From NCBI RefSeq assembly GCF_001649575.2, contig NC_051450.1, forward strand, positions 11,421,783 to 11,485,782: a stretch of 64,000 nt of DNA, given 5' to 3'. The position numbers and the translations under genes were made by a program. The stretch is from Kryptolebias marmoratus (lineage: Eukaryota; Chordata; Actinopteri; Cyprinodontiformes; Rivulidae). Under the pieces are notes generated by a model. That model was not told the DNA's origin. It did no database searches and worked only from the letters and a program-made list of their open reading frames with translations. Numbering within the stretch: position 1 is the stretch's first letter; each line of letters starts with the position of its first letter. Below, in pieces: positions 53,001-64,000 of this stretch.

Positions 53001-53885
53001 GTCTGTTTCATTTTACCAAGTTAAAACTAAAAATACTCCAGTTTCGGGTGGAGGTGGAGGCGTCTGTTTCTCTGGTTTAATTGTCAAACTGAACTGCTCT
53101 CATCAGACACAACACCGAGAGAAAAAAGGCAACAAGTTTATGCACAAAAAAAGGAAAAAAAAAAGAATATTAAGCAATATAGCCTATCTTTTTTTCACAG
53201 AAAATGTAACAAATTGTAACATTTGTGTGGTTATTGATTCAGGAAATGAATGACGGCTCCACTAAAAGTTATGCTCAGGAGCATCGATTGATTATATTAT
53301 GATTGTTATTAAATAACCCACTGTGTGATGTTTGTTACATCATTTGGTTACGTTTTAAAGTAACTACCATAAATGATGCAATATTTTAACAAGCTTTGTC
53401 AAAACTACTAAATTTCCATTTGACCTTTAAAGAGTTGAAGTATATATTACAATAAAAAATGAATGTCTTGTAAAGTACAAGAAAAATGGCACTACGGTTA
53501 CTTTACTTCACTGAAAATATGCAGGATAAAATACTTTAAAACGTCAAAATGAAACTTTTCTTTTTAAAGGAAAACCAAAGTCCCTTTTTTATTCATTTTG
53601 AAAATATGTAAACACGTTTATTCTTCTTTTACAAAGAAATCCCTAAACAGTTCAGTGAGTCTTTTCATCATCTCTGTTATTTACAAAATGTATGAATCCA
53701 GGATATAAATCGGATGTGATCTTATATGCATGAGGCAGAAAGAGCAGAAAGAGCCGTAAAAGGTGAAAAACCCTACCTCCTGGAAAATTGCACCCGATTC
53801 CCACCACAGCGATCCCGTCCTCTGCTTCTTCCATCCTGACGGGACGGAAAGTATCAGCCGCGTCAGCATCACTTCCAGCCATCAT
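44036..53885 (-). CDS. Type I polyketide synthase, copy B
   Basis: Second animal FAS-like PKS, colinear with copy A over its whole length. Six exons: 53777-53885, 51813-51966, 50387-50547, 50012-50218, 49700-49881, 44036-49576. They give 2117 aa from the ATG at 53885, or 2100 from 53834. The 53834 start aligns with the start of copy A (MEEAED against MEDAED) and has a good Kozak context, so it may be the true one. Internal exon lengths equal those of copy A (154, 161, 182; 207 against 204). From the longer start: KS Cys194 in DCACSSS; AT Ser641 in GHSVGE with AAYHSHMM; DH with His and D...Q kept but Asn at the Gly position; ER-like region without the NADPH glycine motif; intact KR (GGLSGLG, SSIS, NYAAAN); ACP Ser2058 in GMDSM. 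No thioesterase. The exon 4 donor is the unusual GTCTGA. Confidence 0.92.
48566..48610 (-). repeat. Three tandem 15-base units inside copy B AT domain
   Basis: Two identical 15-base units and a third diverged one, in frame, encode a STDFK-type pentapeptide repeat just before the conserved VVQPLLF segment. Copy A has a single unrepeated stretch here (NSNFSQLNVVQPLL). Confidence 0.85.
50580..50830 (+). repeat. Tc1-associated dispersed repeat in pks copy B intron 2
   Basis: Shares 'tactttgcttccaaggagc', 'cttttaaagtgg' and 'ttttagctgct' type blocks with 36270-36480 in copy A intron 4. Both are in plus orientation although the host genes face opposite ways, so the insertions are independent rather than inherited with the gene duplication. 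Confidence 0.5.
51121..51630. mobile_element. Non-autonomous DNA transposon (MITE-like)
   Basis: Ten-base terminal inverted repeats (ATTGTCGTGA at 51121-51130 and TCATGACAAT at 51621-51630, one mismatch) bound 510 bases with no coding frame. The interior has the GA/CA-rich pattern of common fish non-autonomous elements. No clear target duplication was found. It sits in intron 2 of pks copy B. Confidence 0.55.
51267..51343. repeat. (GGCAA)n pentanucleotide array
   Basis: About 15 near-perfect copies of GGCAA inside the MITE-like element, ending at 'aggaacatg'. Confidence 0.95.
51967..53776 (-). other. Intron 1 of pks copy B, with a tRNA-like SINE head
   Basis: A 1.8 kb intron without coding potential. 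At about 52757-52818 a stretch has an A-box-like segment (GTGGCTCAGTGGTTCTGAG) and a good B box (GGTTCAAACCC), as in the head of a tRNA-derived SINE. No full cloverleaf can be drawn, so it is not called a tRNA gene. Confidence 0.5.
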
Positions 53886-54075
53886 CACAGAGCAGCGCAA
53901 CAAAACTCATCTCTCAGGTGTGCGTTTAGTGCAGCTTAGTGACGCTCCGGTGCATCTTTACATCCATCCCTCTCAGATGTTATCAGGGTCAGACTCGCAG
54001 CACATTCTTATAGGCAGCTGCTTTTGGTTATTAAACATTAATGGCTGAGTGTATGCGTCACCATGGAGACGAAGG
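53886..54075 (-). promoter_or_regulatory. pks copy B promoter: X-box, TATA, upstream frames
   Basis: On the minus strand, in order toward the gene: an RFX X-box palindrome (54057-54070, GTCACCATGGAGAC on the plus strand), an E-box CAGCTG directly before a TATAAG element (about 54007-54013), then a leader with at least two short upstream frames. One upstream frame (53869-53910, 14 codons including stop) overlaps the first in-frame start at 53885 but ends before the start at 53834. Confidence 0.5.
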
Positions 54076-54448
54076 ACTCCAGTGCACACATATATGGCAC
54101 CTTGCAGATGATTAGGCTGAGTTTAATCAGTGTGTTATACAACATGGACACGTTCATTCGGGTTAATCAGTTAAACTTCATCTGATAATCTGCTTTAACC
54201 TAAAGAAATAACACATCAAGAACTTATCCTTACGTTCTCGTATTGTATATTGTCAACAACAATTAAAAACAGCTTGTTTAGCAAGACATTCATTAAATTT
54301 TATTTCATTTTTTTTTGATAAGTTTTGCAAAGCGCCTGTGGGTCCACGCAGAAGTTGAAAACTGCACTTTTTGACTTGTAGGTCAAATAAATATCGCCCG
54401 CCTCCAAAAGGCGAATGCAGACGATAATGTTTGTGCTCAGTGTCGTCG

Positions 54449-54700
54449 TCTGTTGGCAAAGTATCTCATGAAGCGCTGACAACGTTTCGTTGAAACTTGC
54501 AGAAAATAATCCCTCAGTGTGCATCTACAACTGATTAACTTTTGGAGTCAACCCACTTGACCATGCCTCCCACAGCCAGCTGACCTTAAAAAACACAAAA
54601 ACAAATAAAGCTTGATTAATTTTACAGATACTGTGGCTAAATTTGGTGCGGTAGCAGCTGAGATTCCCCACACATGCTACGAGCACCAGCAGACCGTGCA
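54449..54700 (+). repeat. Dispersed repeat, copy 3 of 3
   Basis: Related to 6485-6700 and 34145-34470 ('acttttggagtcaaccca', 'atttggtgcggtagcagctgag'). A second partial head ('ctgttagcaaaatatctcatgaacc') follows at about 54749. Confidence 0.7.
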
Positions 54701-56909
54701 AGACCTCTGTTTGACAATTTAATATTAACTATTTGGAGTCAACCCTGTCTGTTAGCAAAATATCTCATGAACCTCGGGACAGGTATGCCTAAAACTGTGG
54801 TGTTGCAGCCAGGGGTCACGCGTGGTAACTCACATGAGATTGCACACAACATTATTTCCATTGTTTGACCAAAACAGCTCCAACCCTGTCATTTAATAGC
54901 TTTAATATTACACTTTATCTGTATTTTATTGCCGCTATTAATCCTCCTCACTGTCACACAGTCGTACCAGAGCTGCTCATGCATGTTTTTAATAGTCTTT
55001 ATCTAAACGGTAGCAAAGCCCAGAAGTACAGCATGTAAAATGTTACTAGTCGTACAATAAATTGCACAACTGACTCGATGACCTTGCTCGGGCTCCTGAT
55101 ATGTTCAAAAATTCAGCTATTACAAAATGTAGCTATTACAGTTATACTAAAAAAAAAAAAAAGCTTGTCAAGTTTCTGAGGGGGTTCAAGGTGTCGCCGT
55201 TATTTAGTTAAATTAATCTAATCTTTATGTAGGTTACAAAACTGACCACAGCTGGACTGTTTGGCATCTTTTCAGCTGGAACACCTGTGGGTGTGATGAC
55301 CTCGGAGAGTTAGTTGCAAATAGGGAGATAAGACTGAAAATGTGGGTGGCAGAAGTACACCCGTCTATAAATAAAGTTATACAAAGTCAGGTGACTAGAA
55401 AAGTCTGCAGCTTTATAGAAAATACAAAAAACCCCCAAAAAAACCCAAATTCTGGTAGATGTGATCCAGTCTTTCATCGTGAAATCTTCCACTTGACCTT
55501 AGAGGAAGTGCTCGAAATGAAAAGGAAAAAAAAAGCCACAAAGCATTTTTTAAAGCCCGTTTATCGTTCTGCTTTCAGACAATCTGGGTTTACTTAACTT
55601 CAGGGCTGCTGCTGCTGTTGAGCTGCAGAGATCGAGACCCATGCAAGCCAGAAAACGTTGCCGTGTCAGGAAACCTCCGAAGCAGCCATCGATGACCTGA
55701 GGCTGAGGAGAGGTGAGTCGCAGCACCGGTTAATCAGTAACTTCCAGTATGGAGAAGGAAGAAAAATTATTGTTGTTTGTCTTTTTTTTTTTTTTTTTGA
55801 GCAACAAAAGCTGGAACAGCTGAGGTACTGTAGCAAGACGCAAGGAGGACTTTGAGCTGAGAAACGACCCGTTTCACAAGAAGACGTGCCAAGTTCAGGT
55901 TTCATAACCAGAAACACAAAAACAGAGAAAAAATGAAGTAAAGTTACTGAATTGAAAATTTCAAGCTTGAGCACTTCATGCGTGGTTATGTAGGTTGATT
56001 TGTTCTGCATAAAAATCTGAATTTATATTTAGTAATCAGAGCAGAAATCCTTGTATTTTAATTGTTTTTCTTTTACGCTACAGCTGAGAAAACTGCAGCT
56101 CCAAAAATTTTAAAACCTTTTTCATTACTGTCTGAAAATAGGTCATAAAACATATTACTGTTAATAAAATGGGTTAATGCGCCATTACAGCATAGATTTC
56201 CCTCAGTTTTAGCACTGACAGCCACCTAAAAAAAATCCAGAAATAATATTTTTACAATTAAGAACAATAACTTTACTAATGATGGCAAATATTGAACAAA
56301 TTACTGTCAAATCAGAAAACATCTGGAGCCCTTCTTCTTTTGCAAACATTATTGTAAGTTTAAGACAAAGTAATTGTTTCTGAACAGTTTAAAAAACAAA
56401 CAACAGACAAGCTCTGAGAGTTGAAAAACAGATTTTCTTTTTAATTTATAAAAGTATTTAGAACATCAGAGGTAGCAAAGAGATCCTCGAGGTGGGGTTG
56501 GATTCGACCTCAGAAACTCCCCCCAACACCAAAACCCGGAGTTAAATGGATCAGTTGAGGCACATAAGATGGATTTTATAAACTGAATGTGAACGCTGTA
56601 GTTTCCTAAATATGAGAAAAATGACTCAGTGCAAGTTTCCTATTAGAGTCAAATGTCAAAAAAAAAAAAAAAAATCAATATAACCATAAAAAAAAAAAAA
56701 TTGTATCCAAATGGACAAAAAGGTCATACAAACTTATTTACCTGAGTCAAACTAAATGTGTTAAGAACATTTACTTATACAAGAACATCTGGAGGAATCT
56801 TTATGTAACAGGAAGTAATAAAAGTCATTTCCTTCTAGCTAGTGTTTGTGAAATAAGAAAGTGTTGCATAAGTTAGTAAAGTGACAAGCTGAAGGGTCTT
56901 CTTGTTGCT
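54701..56909. other. Intergenic, no gene seen; rdh-like 3' UTR at right
   Basis: AT-rich with poly-A runs and no recognisable coding segment. A minus-strand ATTAAA at 56440-56445 may serve the SDR gene to the right. Confidence 0.5.
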
Positions 56910-58830
56910 TTATTCCCACGTTATGGAGAGCATCTGACAGCTCAGCTGCCACAGCTTCTCAGCCAGCTTGTCGTTTTTTCCAGCAACCGAGCAGTTGGCA
57001 GGAGCGCAGTCACTGTAAAAAAAAAAAAAAAACACGATGAGTTTATCATTCAAACACGCTAAGACCCAACGCGGAGGTCTCTGCTCGTTTGCACCTGTAA
57101 TATCCGCCGCTCTCCTTCTCCAGCGACGGCTCCACGGCGCAGTAAATCGTCGTCTGGGCCCCTTGGATGGAGTCCTTGGTGAAAGGCCTGGCCATTTTCA
57201 TGAAGAACTGCTGGGGGCCGCTCAGGTGGCGCCACAAGTCCGTCTGAACCACCCCTGGGTGGAGCGAGTACGCCGTCACGCCTGTGCCTGGGCGAGAGAG
57301 CACGCGTGTGCGGTTAACAGCAGCGGCGAGCGGCGAATACATGAACAGCAGAACACAACAGCTCCCCTGTTTCTACTTCTGTTAATTCTCTCTTTGAAGT
57401 TTCTAAAAAAAAACCCAACTACAATGGAACATTTAGGGTTGCGAGTAAGGATCCACCAATCGTCTGATTGTGCAAATTTGCGCTAGTAACGGCACATCAC
57501 CTAATGAAGAAAACTCAAAGTTAGCTGTTTGAAATAGAGTTGGCATCAGAATTGGCAAGTCGGAGCTTTACAAAAAAAAAAAAAAAAAAGATTGGAATTT
57601 GTACCTTCCAATCTTTTAGCCAGGGAGCGGGTGAAGAGAACGTTTGCGAGTTTGCTCTGTGCGTAGGCCTTGTTCTTGTTGTAACACTTTTCACTGTTGA
57701 TGTCCTCCAGGTTGATCGACCCCCAGGAGTGGGCCATGGAGGACACGGTGACAATCCGGGCCGGCGCCGATCTTTTAATCAGGTCCATCAACAAGTACGT
57801 CAGCAGAAAGTGACCTGGAAAAAAAAAAAAAGAGAAGACTCGAGTTTCAGAGCAGAGAAACGCAGAAGCAGAACAGTGTCGCAAGTAGTTTCTGAGAACT
57901 AACGTAACCAAAACTCACTCGGTTTTGAACTTAGACAAAAAGTCTTTTTTATGTTCAGAAGGGAGACAAATTGATGGTAAATAATAATAATAATAAACAA
58001 CCTTTAGTGAAGCTTTGAGCCATTTGACTTTAAGTTCATAACTTTGTCGGGTTTATTGTTTTTCTTCTCATTAAAGTGACTTCTCTCTCCCTGCTGATCA
58101 AGTCATCACATTCCTGAAAGAGACTCTTACACTTGGTGGAATCTGTTATATATTTAACGTTTCTTGTAGCAATTTGACCACAAATACAACGCAGCATAAG
58201 CTTACCAGCAAAGTGCAAAGACTCGTACAATTGTAAAAACAAAAACTGCCATTTGAATATGGTGTAAATCGACAAACAAACAGTTTAATTAAAGAACATC
58301 GAAGAAGAAGAAAGTGCAGCTATAAGCTGCAACACGAAGACCTCCTGAAAGGGAGAGCTGTTTGTCGAGACGGAGGAGGAGTTTGAGTGATAGCGGAGGA
58401 GACTGTGATTGTCAGGGGGACCAGCTGGCATGAGAAGATGATGAGCCATATTGCTGGAGTTGATGACTCCCAGCCTCTCCAAACCAGTTTATGATCCGAG
58501 CTGTAGACTTCATGAGTACCACTCAAGATTTCTTTTGTAGAAATGGTCTTAACAATGGTAGATGGCTTGCACTTGTATAGCACTTTATCTAGTCCAAGGA
58601 CTCCAAAGCGCTTCACACTACAATCATTCACCCATTCACACAATGATGGCAGTAAGCCACATTGTAGCCACAGCTGCCCTGGGGCTGACCTTTGACCTTG
58701 AAATCAATAAGGATCATCCCTGACCCACGAGGTGACCAGCTGTGTAGTCTGACATTTCTATGTGAAAGGGTGACAGAGTTAGAGCTGAAACTGTCCACGG
58801 ACAGACAGACAATATAATAAAAACTATAAA

Positions 58831-58880
<50 letters not shown>

Positions 58881-61089
58881 CTCTGCATCTTTAAGGATTT
58901 GGATGCACAAAAAAAGCACTTTGTGATTAATTGTTAGTTTGTTAAAGTTCCTGATAGTCTCAGACGTTCTGGCTTTCTGTAAGAGCCGATGTCTGGACAA
59001 AAAGGGGTTTTTAAATACATTTTAGAAAGGAAACCGTCTACTATTTAAATCTTTTTTTTTTTGTTGTGTACCTGTTAAATGAAACCAAATTAAATATGGC
59101 AGACGTGTCCTAATCAGAGGAAAAAAATGTACGGAAATGAACAAAATTATGTTTTTTTTTACCTATACAGGTAAATCAAGATTATTAAGCTAAATCATGG
59201 CAATAATCTCAAATAATCACAAGTGAACAGTTAGAAAGTAACAAGTGCCAGAGCTCGTGATAAAATGAACCTCTGCATAACAGCTTTGAATGAGCACACC
59301 TTGTCCAGAGAACTCTGTTCAACAGTTTTGCTTCTTATTTGATCGAAACACAAGAAAAATCTGCGTTAGACCCTCTGATTGGCTGTGAGATACAGAGTAT
59401 ACACCCACTTCAGTCTGCATACATGCAGAGATTGAAGCTGCAAAGAAAGAAGTTTGAAAATCACACACAAAAGTGTTCAAGAAATCTTGGCATGGAAAAT
59501 AATCTTATCTTCACGATAAATTGTACCGCTTATCAAAGCAAAGGAGTGCCCTATCAGCAATTAGGTTTGAATAATAAACAGCACTCATTCTTAATAATAA
59601 ATCCTCCTAGAGATACAGCAAGTTAAGTTGAACTCAGTTAAACTAAATGTCCTTATCAGTGAATTTGGCACGAAAGTTACCTTTAAAAAAAGCTCAATGC
59701 AAAACATATCAAACATCATTTTGTTTTCATCTAAACAAGCTGATTGTACGTTTATTTAGTAAAAGTATGAAACTGACTCAATTACCTTGCAGTGAATCAA
59801 TGTAAACAACAATATTTAGCTTTAGATTTAGTTCCATCACTGCAAATAGGCAACCAGTGCGCCCCCTGCTGGATGGTTCATGTAACTGAGGACCAGGACT
59901 GATGGAAAAAAAGCAGCCATGGTCGGAGTTATTGGACTGATGATCCAATAAGCTGATTATCTGTTGGATTCATCTTCTGGTAAACAAGTCAGGTGTTAAA
60001 TGAGAACAAGAGCTGAAAAAATAATTGTTACAAAGGTCAAAGGCAGCACAGATTGGTTGGATTTACCCATGTGATTAACGCCGATCTGCATCTCAAAGCC
60101 ATCTGCTGTTTTCCCATACGGACAGACCATAACGCCGGCATTGTTGATGAGGAGGTTGAGTTTAGGCTCATCTGTCGAGAAAGCAAAAAACAAAAACAGT
60201 TTAAGACCTCATGGCTTTTCGGGTAACCTCCAGGGGACCGCTTCGCCTGGGAAACAAACGGTTTTACTTTTGTTGACGGCTTCGGCAAACTCCCTGATGG
60301 ACTTGCTGTCCGACAAATCAAGTTTCATGCAGATTACGTCGTCGTTGCCGGAGCTCTCAGCGATTTCTTTCACAGCCGCCTGTGCTTTCTCCATGTCCCG
60401 GCACGCCAGGATGACTCTGGCCCCTAAACAGAAGAAAAAAAGGAAAGAAACAGGCCATAAAACAACAGTAAGAGTAGAAAAAAGCACAATAAAATGAGGT
60501 TGATTACTGCCACTAACACAGAGCATTTATATATTGTGCAGCCATATAAAGTATTCCACAACCTATAAAAGTTGTAACTTAATACAAACAAGTTTGTGAT
60601 TAAAACACAAAGCCAAGTGTAGAAGAAATATAGGACATTGTTTATTGAGTTTATGTCACAGACAAACAAACAGTATATCTGTTGAAGCCTAAACTTGGCA
60701 GGCAAAAAGATGCCAAGCTAAATATGCTTCCAAAACCACCAAACAGTGGGGGTTCAGTCAGGTGTACCTCTCTTTGACAGGTCTATGGCTGTTTCTTTAC
60801 CGATCCCGGTGTTGGCGCCTGTAATGACCGCAGTTTTGTCACTGAGTTTTACATCAGAGGACCAAGGAGCCCGGAAAAGATTTCTGTGGAAGTTGTGCAA
60901 ATCTCAGATGACTCAATCGACCACATGATGGGTGTGATAGAAGAAAAAACAAAAACCAAAAGCAGGACACTGGCTCGCCTGCGATAAGAGTACTAAATTT
61001 AGCGAATAAATTATCTTAAAGTAATTAAAATACAACTAGTAAATATAGTTTTAGGACATATAACACCGCCCTTACCTTACAGCTTGCAT
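56910..61089 (-). CDS. Retinol dehydrogenase-like short-chain dehydrogenase (RDH11/12 type)
   Basis: NADP(H)-dependent SDR of the retinol dehydrogenase 11/12/13 group, which interconvert retinals and other medium or long aldehydes with their alcohols at the ER. Seven exons: 61076-61089, 60768-60883, 60268-60423, 60067-60171, 57605-57814, 57095-57287, 56910-57012. They give 298 aa with all phases closing. Visible: cofactor loop TGANTGIG (about 31-38), NNAGVM, catalytic serine in VSSMAH, and YAQSK (Tyr and Lys). [12 protein letters not shown] and the C-terminal end LSITWE are typical of the RDH11/12 branch. The first exon codes only MQAV plus a split Arg; the alternative of starting in exon 2 is blocked by a stop. 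The hydrophobic N-terminal anchor of mammalian RDH12 is absent. Likely orthologue of fish rdh12-like genes. Confidence 0.9.
58535..58690 (-). mobile_element. SINE 3' tail fragment
   Basis: Reverse complement of the fish SINE tail pattern ('aagcgctttggagtcc', 'gctatacaagtgcaa'), related to the tail at 29500-29636. It lies in intron 4 of the SDR gene. Confidence 0.55.
58833..58880. repeat. (TA)n-(CA)n compound microsatellite
   Basis: About 16 TA units followed by about 8 CA units in intron 4 of the SDR gene. Confidence 0.95.
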
Positions 61090-61749
61090 TTTCCTTAAAC
61101 ACAGCTGGCAGCTCGACTTTATTAAAACGATAAAACCGGACAGACAATCCTACTTCAACAGAGGAGCATCTGTGGACTGAAGAATGGCAAAGCGGAAATA
61201 TCAGGAACAAGTTATCGTTGACGGGCTGAAGTTTCAACCAATCGGATGCGACCCAGTCGGTCTTAGACGGCGCTAATTGGTTAAAATAGAATCCCGGGTC
61301 CCGCCTTTATGTTTGGTGTTTCTGATTGTTATTCCGGGTTGCGCAGGCGGAGAAGAGTTCCTACTTGATAAAATAATAATAAAAAAATAAAAAACAAAAC
61401 AAAACAAAACAAAATAAAATAAACACATTTTAATTTCTGAGTACACAGGCTATATAAAATAACAATTATGGTCATTAATGAATACAAGTTATTCTGTTTT
61501 CTAAAGCCAACATTTTCATTCTTAAAAATGTAAAATGATAAAAATATATATTTTATCACAACATCACAAAGCTGCCCCATCACTAAAATATAACTTGAGA
61601 AATAATAAAAATTCTAGACTTGCTTTTTTTGGTACTGTCTTACTTTGTCCATTTAAAAAGTGATTTCTATGTAACATACCTAGTCAATCAATTAAACAAA
61701 AACTGGTTTGAAACTAAAAAAATACATATATAACCTTAAGGGGTTTTAT

Positions 61750-62090
61750 GGGGTGATTACTCCAAATATTCCAATCACCAATAATACACAAAATGGTCAG
61801 GCCAGAGATACAACAATGAGTGTCTATATCCACCTGTGAAACATGGCGGATCTGTTATTGTTTGGACTTTATTTCTGCCAAAAAGAGTCCTTCTCAAACT
61901 AGATAAAACTGTGAATGCAAAAAAGAAATTTTCCATCTCGCCATATATCTGGAAAACTTCTGATTGATGATGGCCCCATTTTTTTTAGCAGGGCGGTGAG
62001 CCCAAACACTCTGTTTCTAGACCACAGTCCCTATTTTTTTTTTTTTTTAATTGTGATTGTCTTGATAAAGAACAGAGGACAGAATGCCAA
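61750..62090 (+). mobile_element. Tc1-like transposase remnant
   Basis: Diverged pieces of a fish Tc1-type transposase gene on the plus strand: 'gtgaaacatggcgga' (about 61835), 'tttggactttatttctgcca', 'tatctggaaaacttctgattg', and 'gagcccaaacactctg' (about 61997). Frameshifts and stops break the frame. The similarity is recalled, not searched. Confidence 0.55.
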
Positions 62091-64000
62091 AACAATTCAA
62101 CCAAAAATAAAATACGACAAAATTGTTTAAGAATGTGCAGACTGCGTAAAAAAAAAAATGCAATCGTATCAAATATTGTCTTTTAAGCTCTTTAAAATGG
62201 CACAAACTATTTATCCTTCATATGTTCTATTCCTACAGATACTGAAGTTAGTTTCAAATGATGCTTCTTCTTTTTTGTCTTTTGGAGTCGTTTAGTTATT
62301 TAGCGCCCACTGAGTCACAAGAAGTGCAACAGAAATCCTATAGCGACTCTTTTATTTTTATTATTTTCTTTATATTAATGGTGGTGTAAGATTCTGGCAA
62401 TAATTAACAATAAATATAATTGTGAAAACAAACTCGGCAACGTTGGGAAAAGCCTGAAAGTCTGAAAAGTTAAGCTTTGACACAATCCTCCCATCACTTC
62501 ACAGTAATGTGTGCCATTGTCCAGCAGGTGGGAGCACGGCACCGTCTCCACTGTACAGCAGCTGAGTTGTCTCGTTTCACTTTGACAGCAGCACTGTGTC
62601 TCTGTGTTTGACTGCAGCCCTGCAGATGGACACGTTGAGTAAACCATCAGAACAGGCTGAGATCTCACACATTTTTGAGCAACGATTTGCATGAAAACTC
62701 ATTATCTGTCACCTACAAAAGGCGTCAAAACACCATGAATGACCCACTGATGAGCTGCAGACACAGTGCCAGAGCTAAAAGAGGACTCATAATGTATATT
62801 GAAATTAATCAAAACAGGAAGCGCTGCACCGGTCATCAGCTGATTGTGCATAAGCAAATATTTCCTTCCCTTTTCTGTGCAAAACCAGGAAAAGATGAGT
62901 GTGTCATGTATGAATTGGTGGGAAATATTTTGAATTGTGACTTTCTGAAACATAAAACGAGGCCTCCTAAATGAATGGTAAATCTCATGGTGGAGACATT
63001 GGTTTAGGTGGTAACTGCTGCAAAAATGTCATATTCAAAGAGGTATTTATTGATTAATTTAGCTTAACTTAGCTTTTTTTACTCAATAAAATGAAAATAC
63101 AGCACACAAACTAGTTTACTGTGTATGACCTGATCTCAGTTATTTGTTCTATTTGTCTCTGATTTGATATTTCAGGCATGGAAAAAAATAAATAACACAA
63201 GCGCCTATTTGTTTATAATTTCATGCTGGTTTCTATTTTGTGTTTGCTGTTGTTGTTTCAGACGGTCATTAGACATAACAGTTTAGTGAAGCCATTACCG
63301 GCGCCGCATTAGCAGCAGTCCCTGAAGACAATGGAGAGGCAGGAGGAAGCACTGAATGAACCACGAGAACAATTCATTAGCCTTATAGGGGGTATTAATA
63401 ATACACAGTGGCAGATGGCAGTCAAGAGGATGCAGTTTTTATGTTTATCAACAAGACAATAAGTCAATAAACAAACAATAGGATATATCTCAAACTGGTA
63501 TGGATGAATATTGGCATAAATTAACTAATAATAGTAATAATAATAATAATAATAAAGCTGTGTTTAAGTGCAACTAAATGCACCTGTGATAAAGATAGAA
63601 AATAAAACAAATAGAAATAATAAAAAGAGGAAATATTTGTTAATTTGTTTCCATTTCTTTAGCTGAATCTATATAAAAAAAACAATTTTTCACATAAAAA
63701 AGTATTTCAGCAACGACCCATTACTGTATATTTACTCATACTTATGACCCATTTAAACTGACCCATTACTATTTTACAATATTAAAATGTAGATTTTTTT
63801 TTTTTCTGTAACATAAACACTCTTGCCAATGTCCCTTATTGCTCCCAAACGAACCAAACAGACAAAACAGATTCATAAAAATAGGCAGATTAAAAAATAA
63901 AATAAAAGATACAAAATGTGAAAGCCTAACATCTTAAAAGAAAAACAAATATATATTTTTGATCCTGGGTTTTATGTATTTTAGATGTTAAATGAACACT
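62091..64000. other. Intergenic, no gene seen
   Basis: No coding exon was recognised. It holds an (ATA)n run at about 63527-63555 and a less AT-rich, higher-complexity block at about 62440-62900 that could be conserved non-coding DNA. Confidence 0.5.

Noticed and set aside
35105..53885. PKS genes as bacterial contamination or recent horizontal transfer
   Set aside because: Both genes have spliceosomal introns in matching positions, vertebrate-like base composition and fish repeats in their introns. The family is known in vertebrates.
60884..60926. An extended exon 2 of the SDR gene with its own start
   Set aside because: An in-frame TGA precedes the segment. Splicing from the 14-base first exon to the acceptor at 60884 closes the frame and gives a typical N-terminus.

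Overview
The window is a stretch of a ray-finned fish (teleost) nuclear chromosome. The evidence is short introns with GT-AG (and a few GC-AG) borders, AT-rich intergenic DNA rich in simple repeats, Tc1/mariner-, LINE- and tRNA-SINE-like fragments of the kind seen in fish, and vertebrate genes sitting beside their usual neighbours. A percomorph is likely, but the species cannot be named from the sequence. No bacterial, viral or organellar segment was seen.

Layout. 1-8.3 kb: non-coding, read as intron 1 of abi1, whose first coding exon lies at 8298-8414 on the minus strand. 9.7-14.2 kb (+): acbd5, an acyl-CoA-binding peroxisome-ER tether, 13 coding exons, 498 aa. 16.3-21.8 kb (-): mastl (Greatwall kinase), 12 exons, 840 aa. 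22.6-31.5 kb (+): yme1l1, a mitochondrial i-AAA protease, 18 exons, 714 aa, head-to-head with mastl. 31.5-35.1 kb: intergenic, with dispersed repeats and RFX-type X-box palindromes. 35.1-42.5 kb (+) and 53.9-44.0 kb (-): two full-length animal type I polyketide synthase genes, tail-to-tail, with the same six-exon structure and one giant last exon each. 61.1-56.9 kb (-): a retinol-dehydrogenase-like short-chain dehydrogenase, 7 exons, 298 aa. 61.3-64 kb: non-coding, with a Tc1-like remnant.

How the genes relate. The abi1-acbd5-mastl-yme1l1 neighbourhood matches a conserved vertebrate block (human 10p12, from memory), so the housekeeping half is ordinary. The accessory half is the PKS pair. Both enzymes keep catalytic residues for ketosynthase, acyltransferase, dehydratase, ketoreductase and acyl carrier protein. 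In both, the enoyl-reductase region has lost the glycine-rich NADPH motif, and there is no C-terminal thioesterase. The inferred chemistry is reduction and dehydration without enoyl reduction, which gives conjugated polyenes. That agrees with the known roles of vertebrate PKS genes in parrot polyene pigments and fish otolith formation. The neighbouring SDR could in principle act on a polyenal or polyenol, but that link is speculative.

The coordinates below are hand-derived from reading frames, splice borders and family knowledge. No database search was run.
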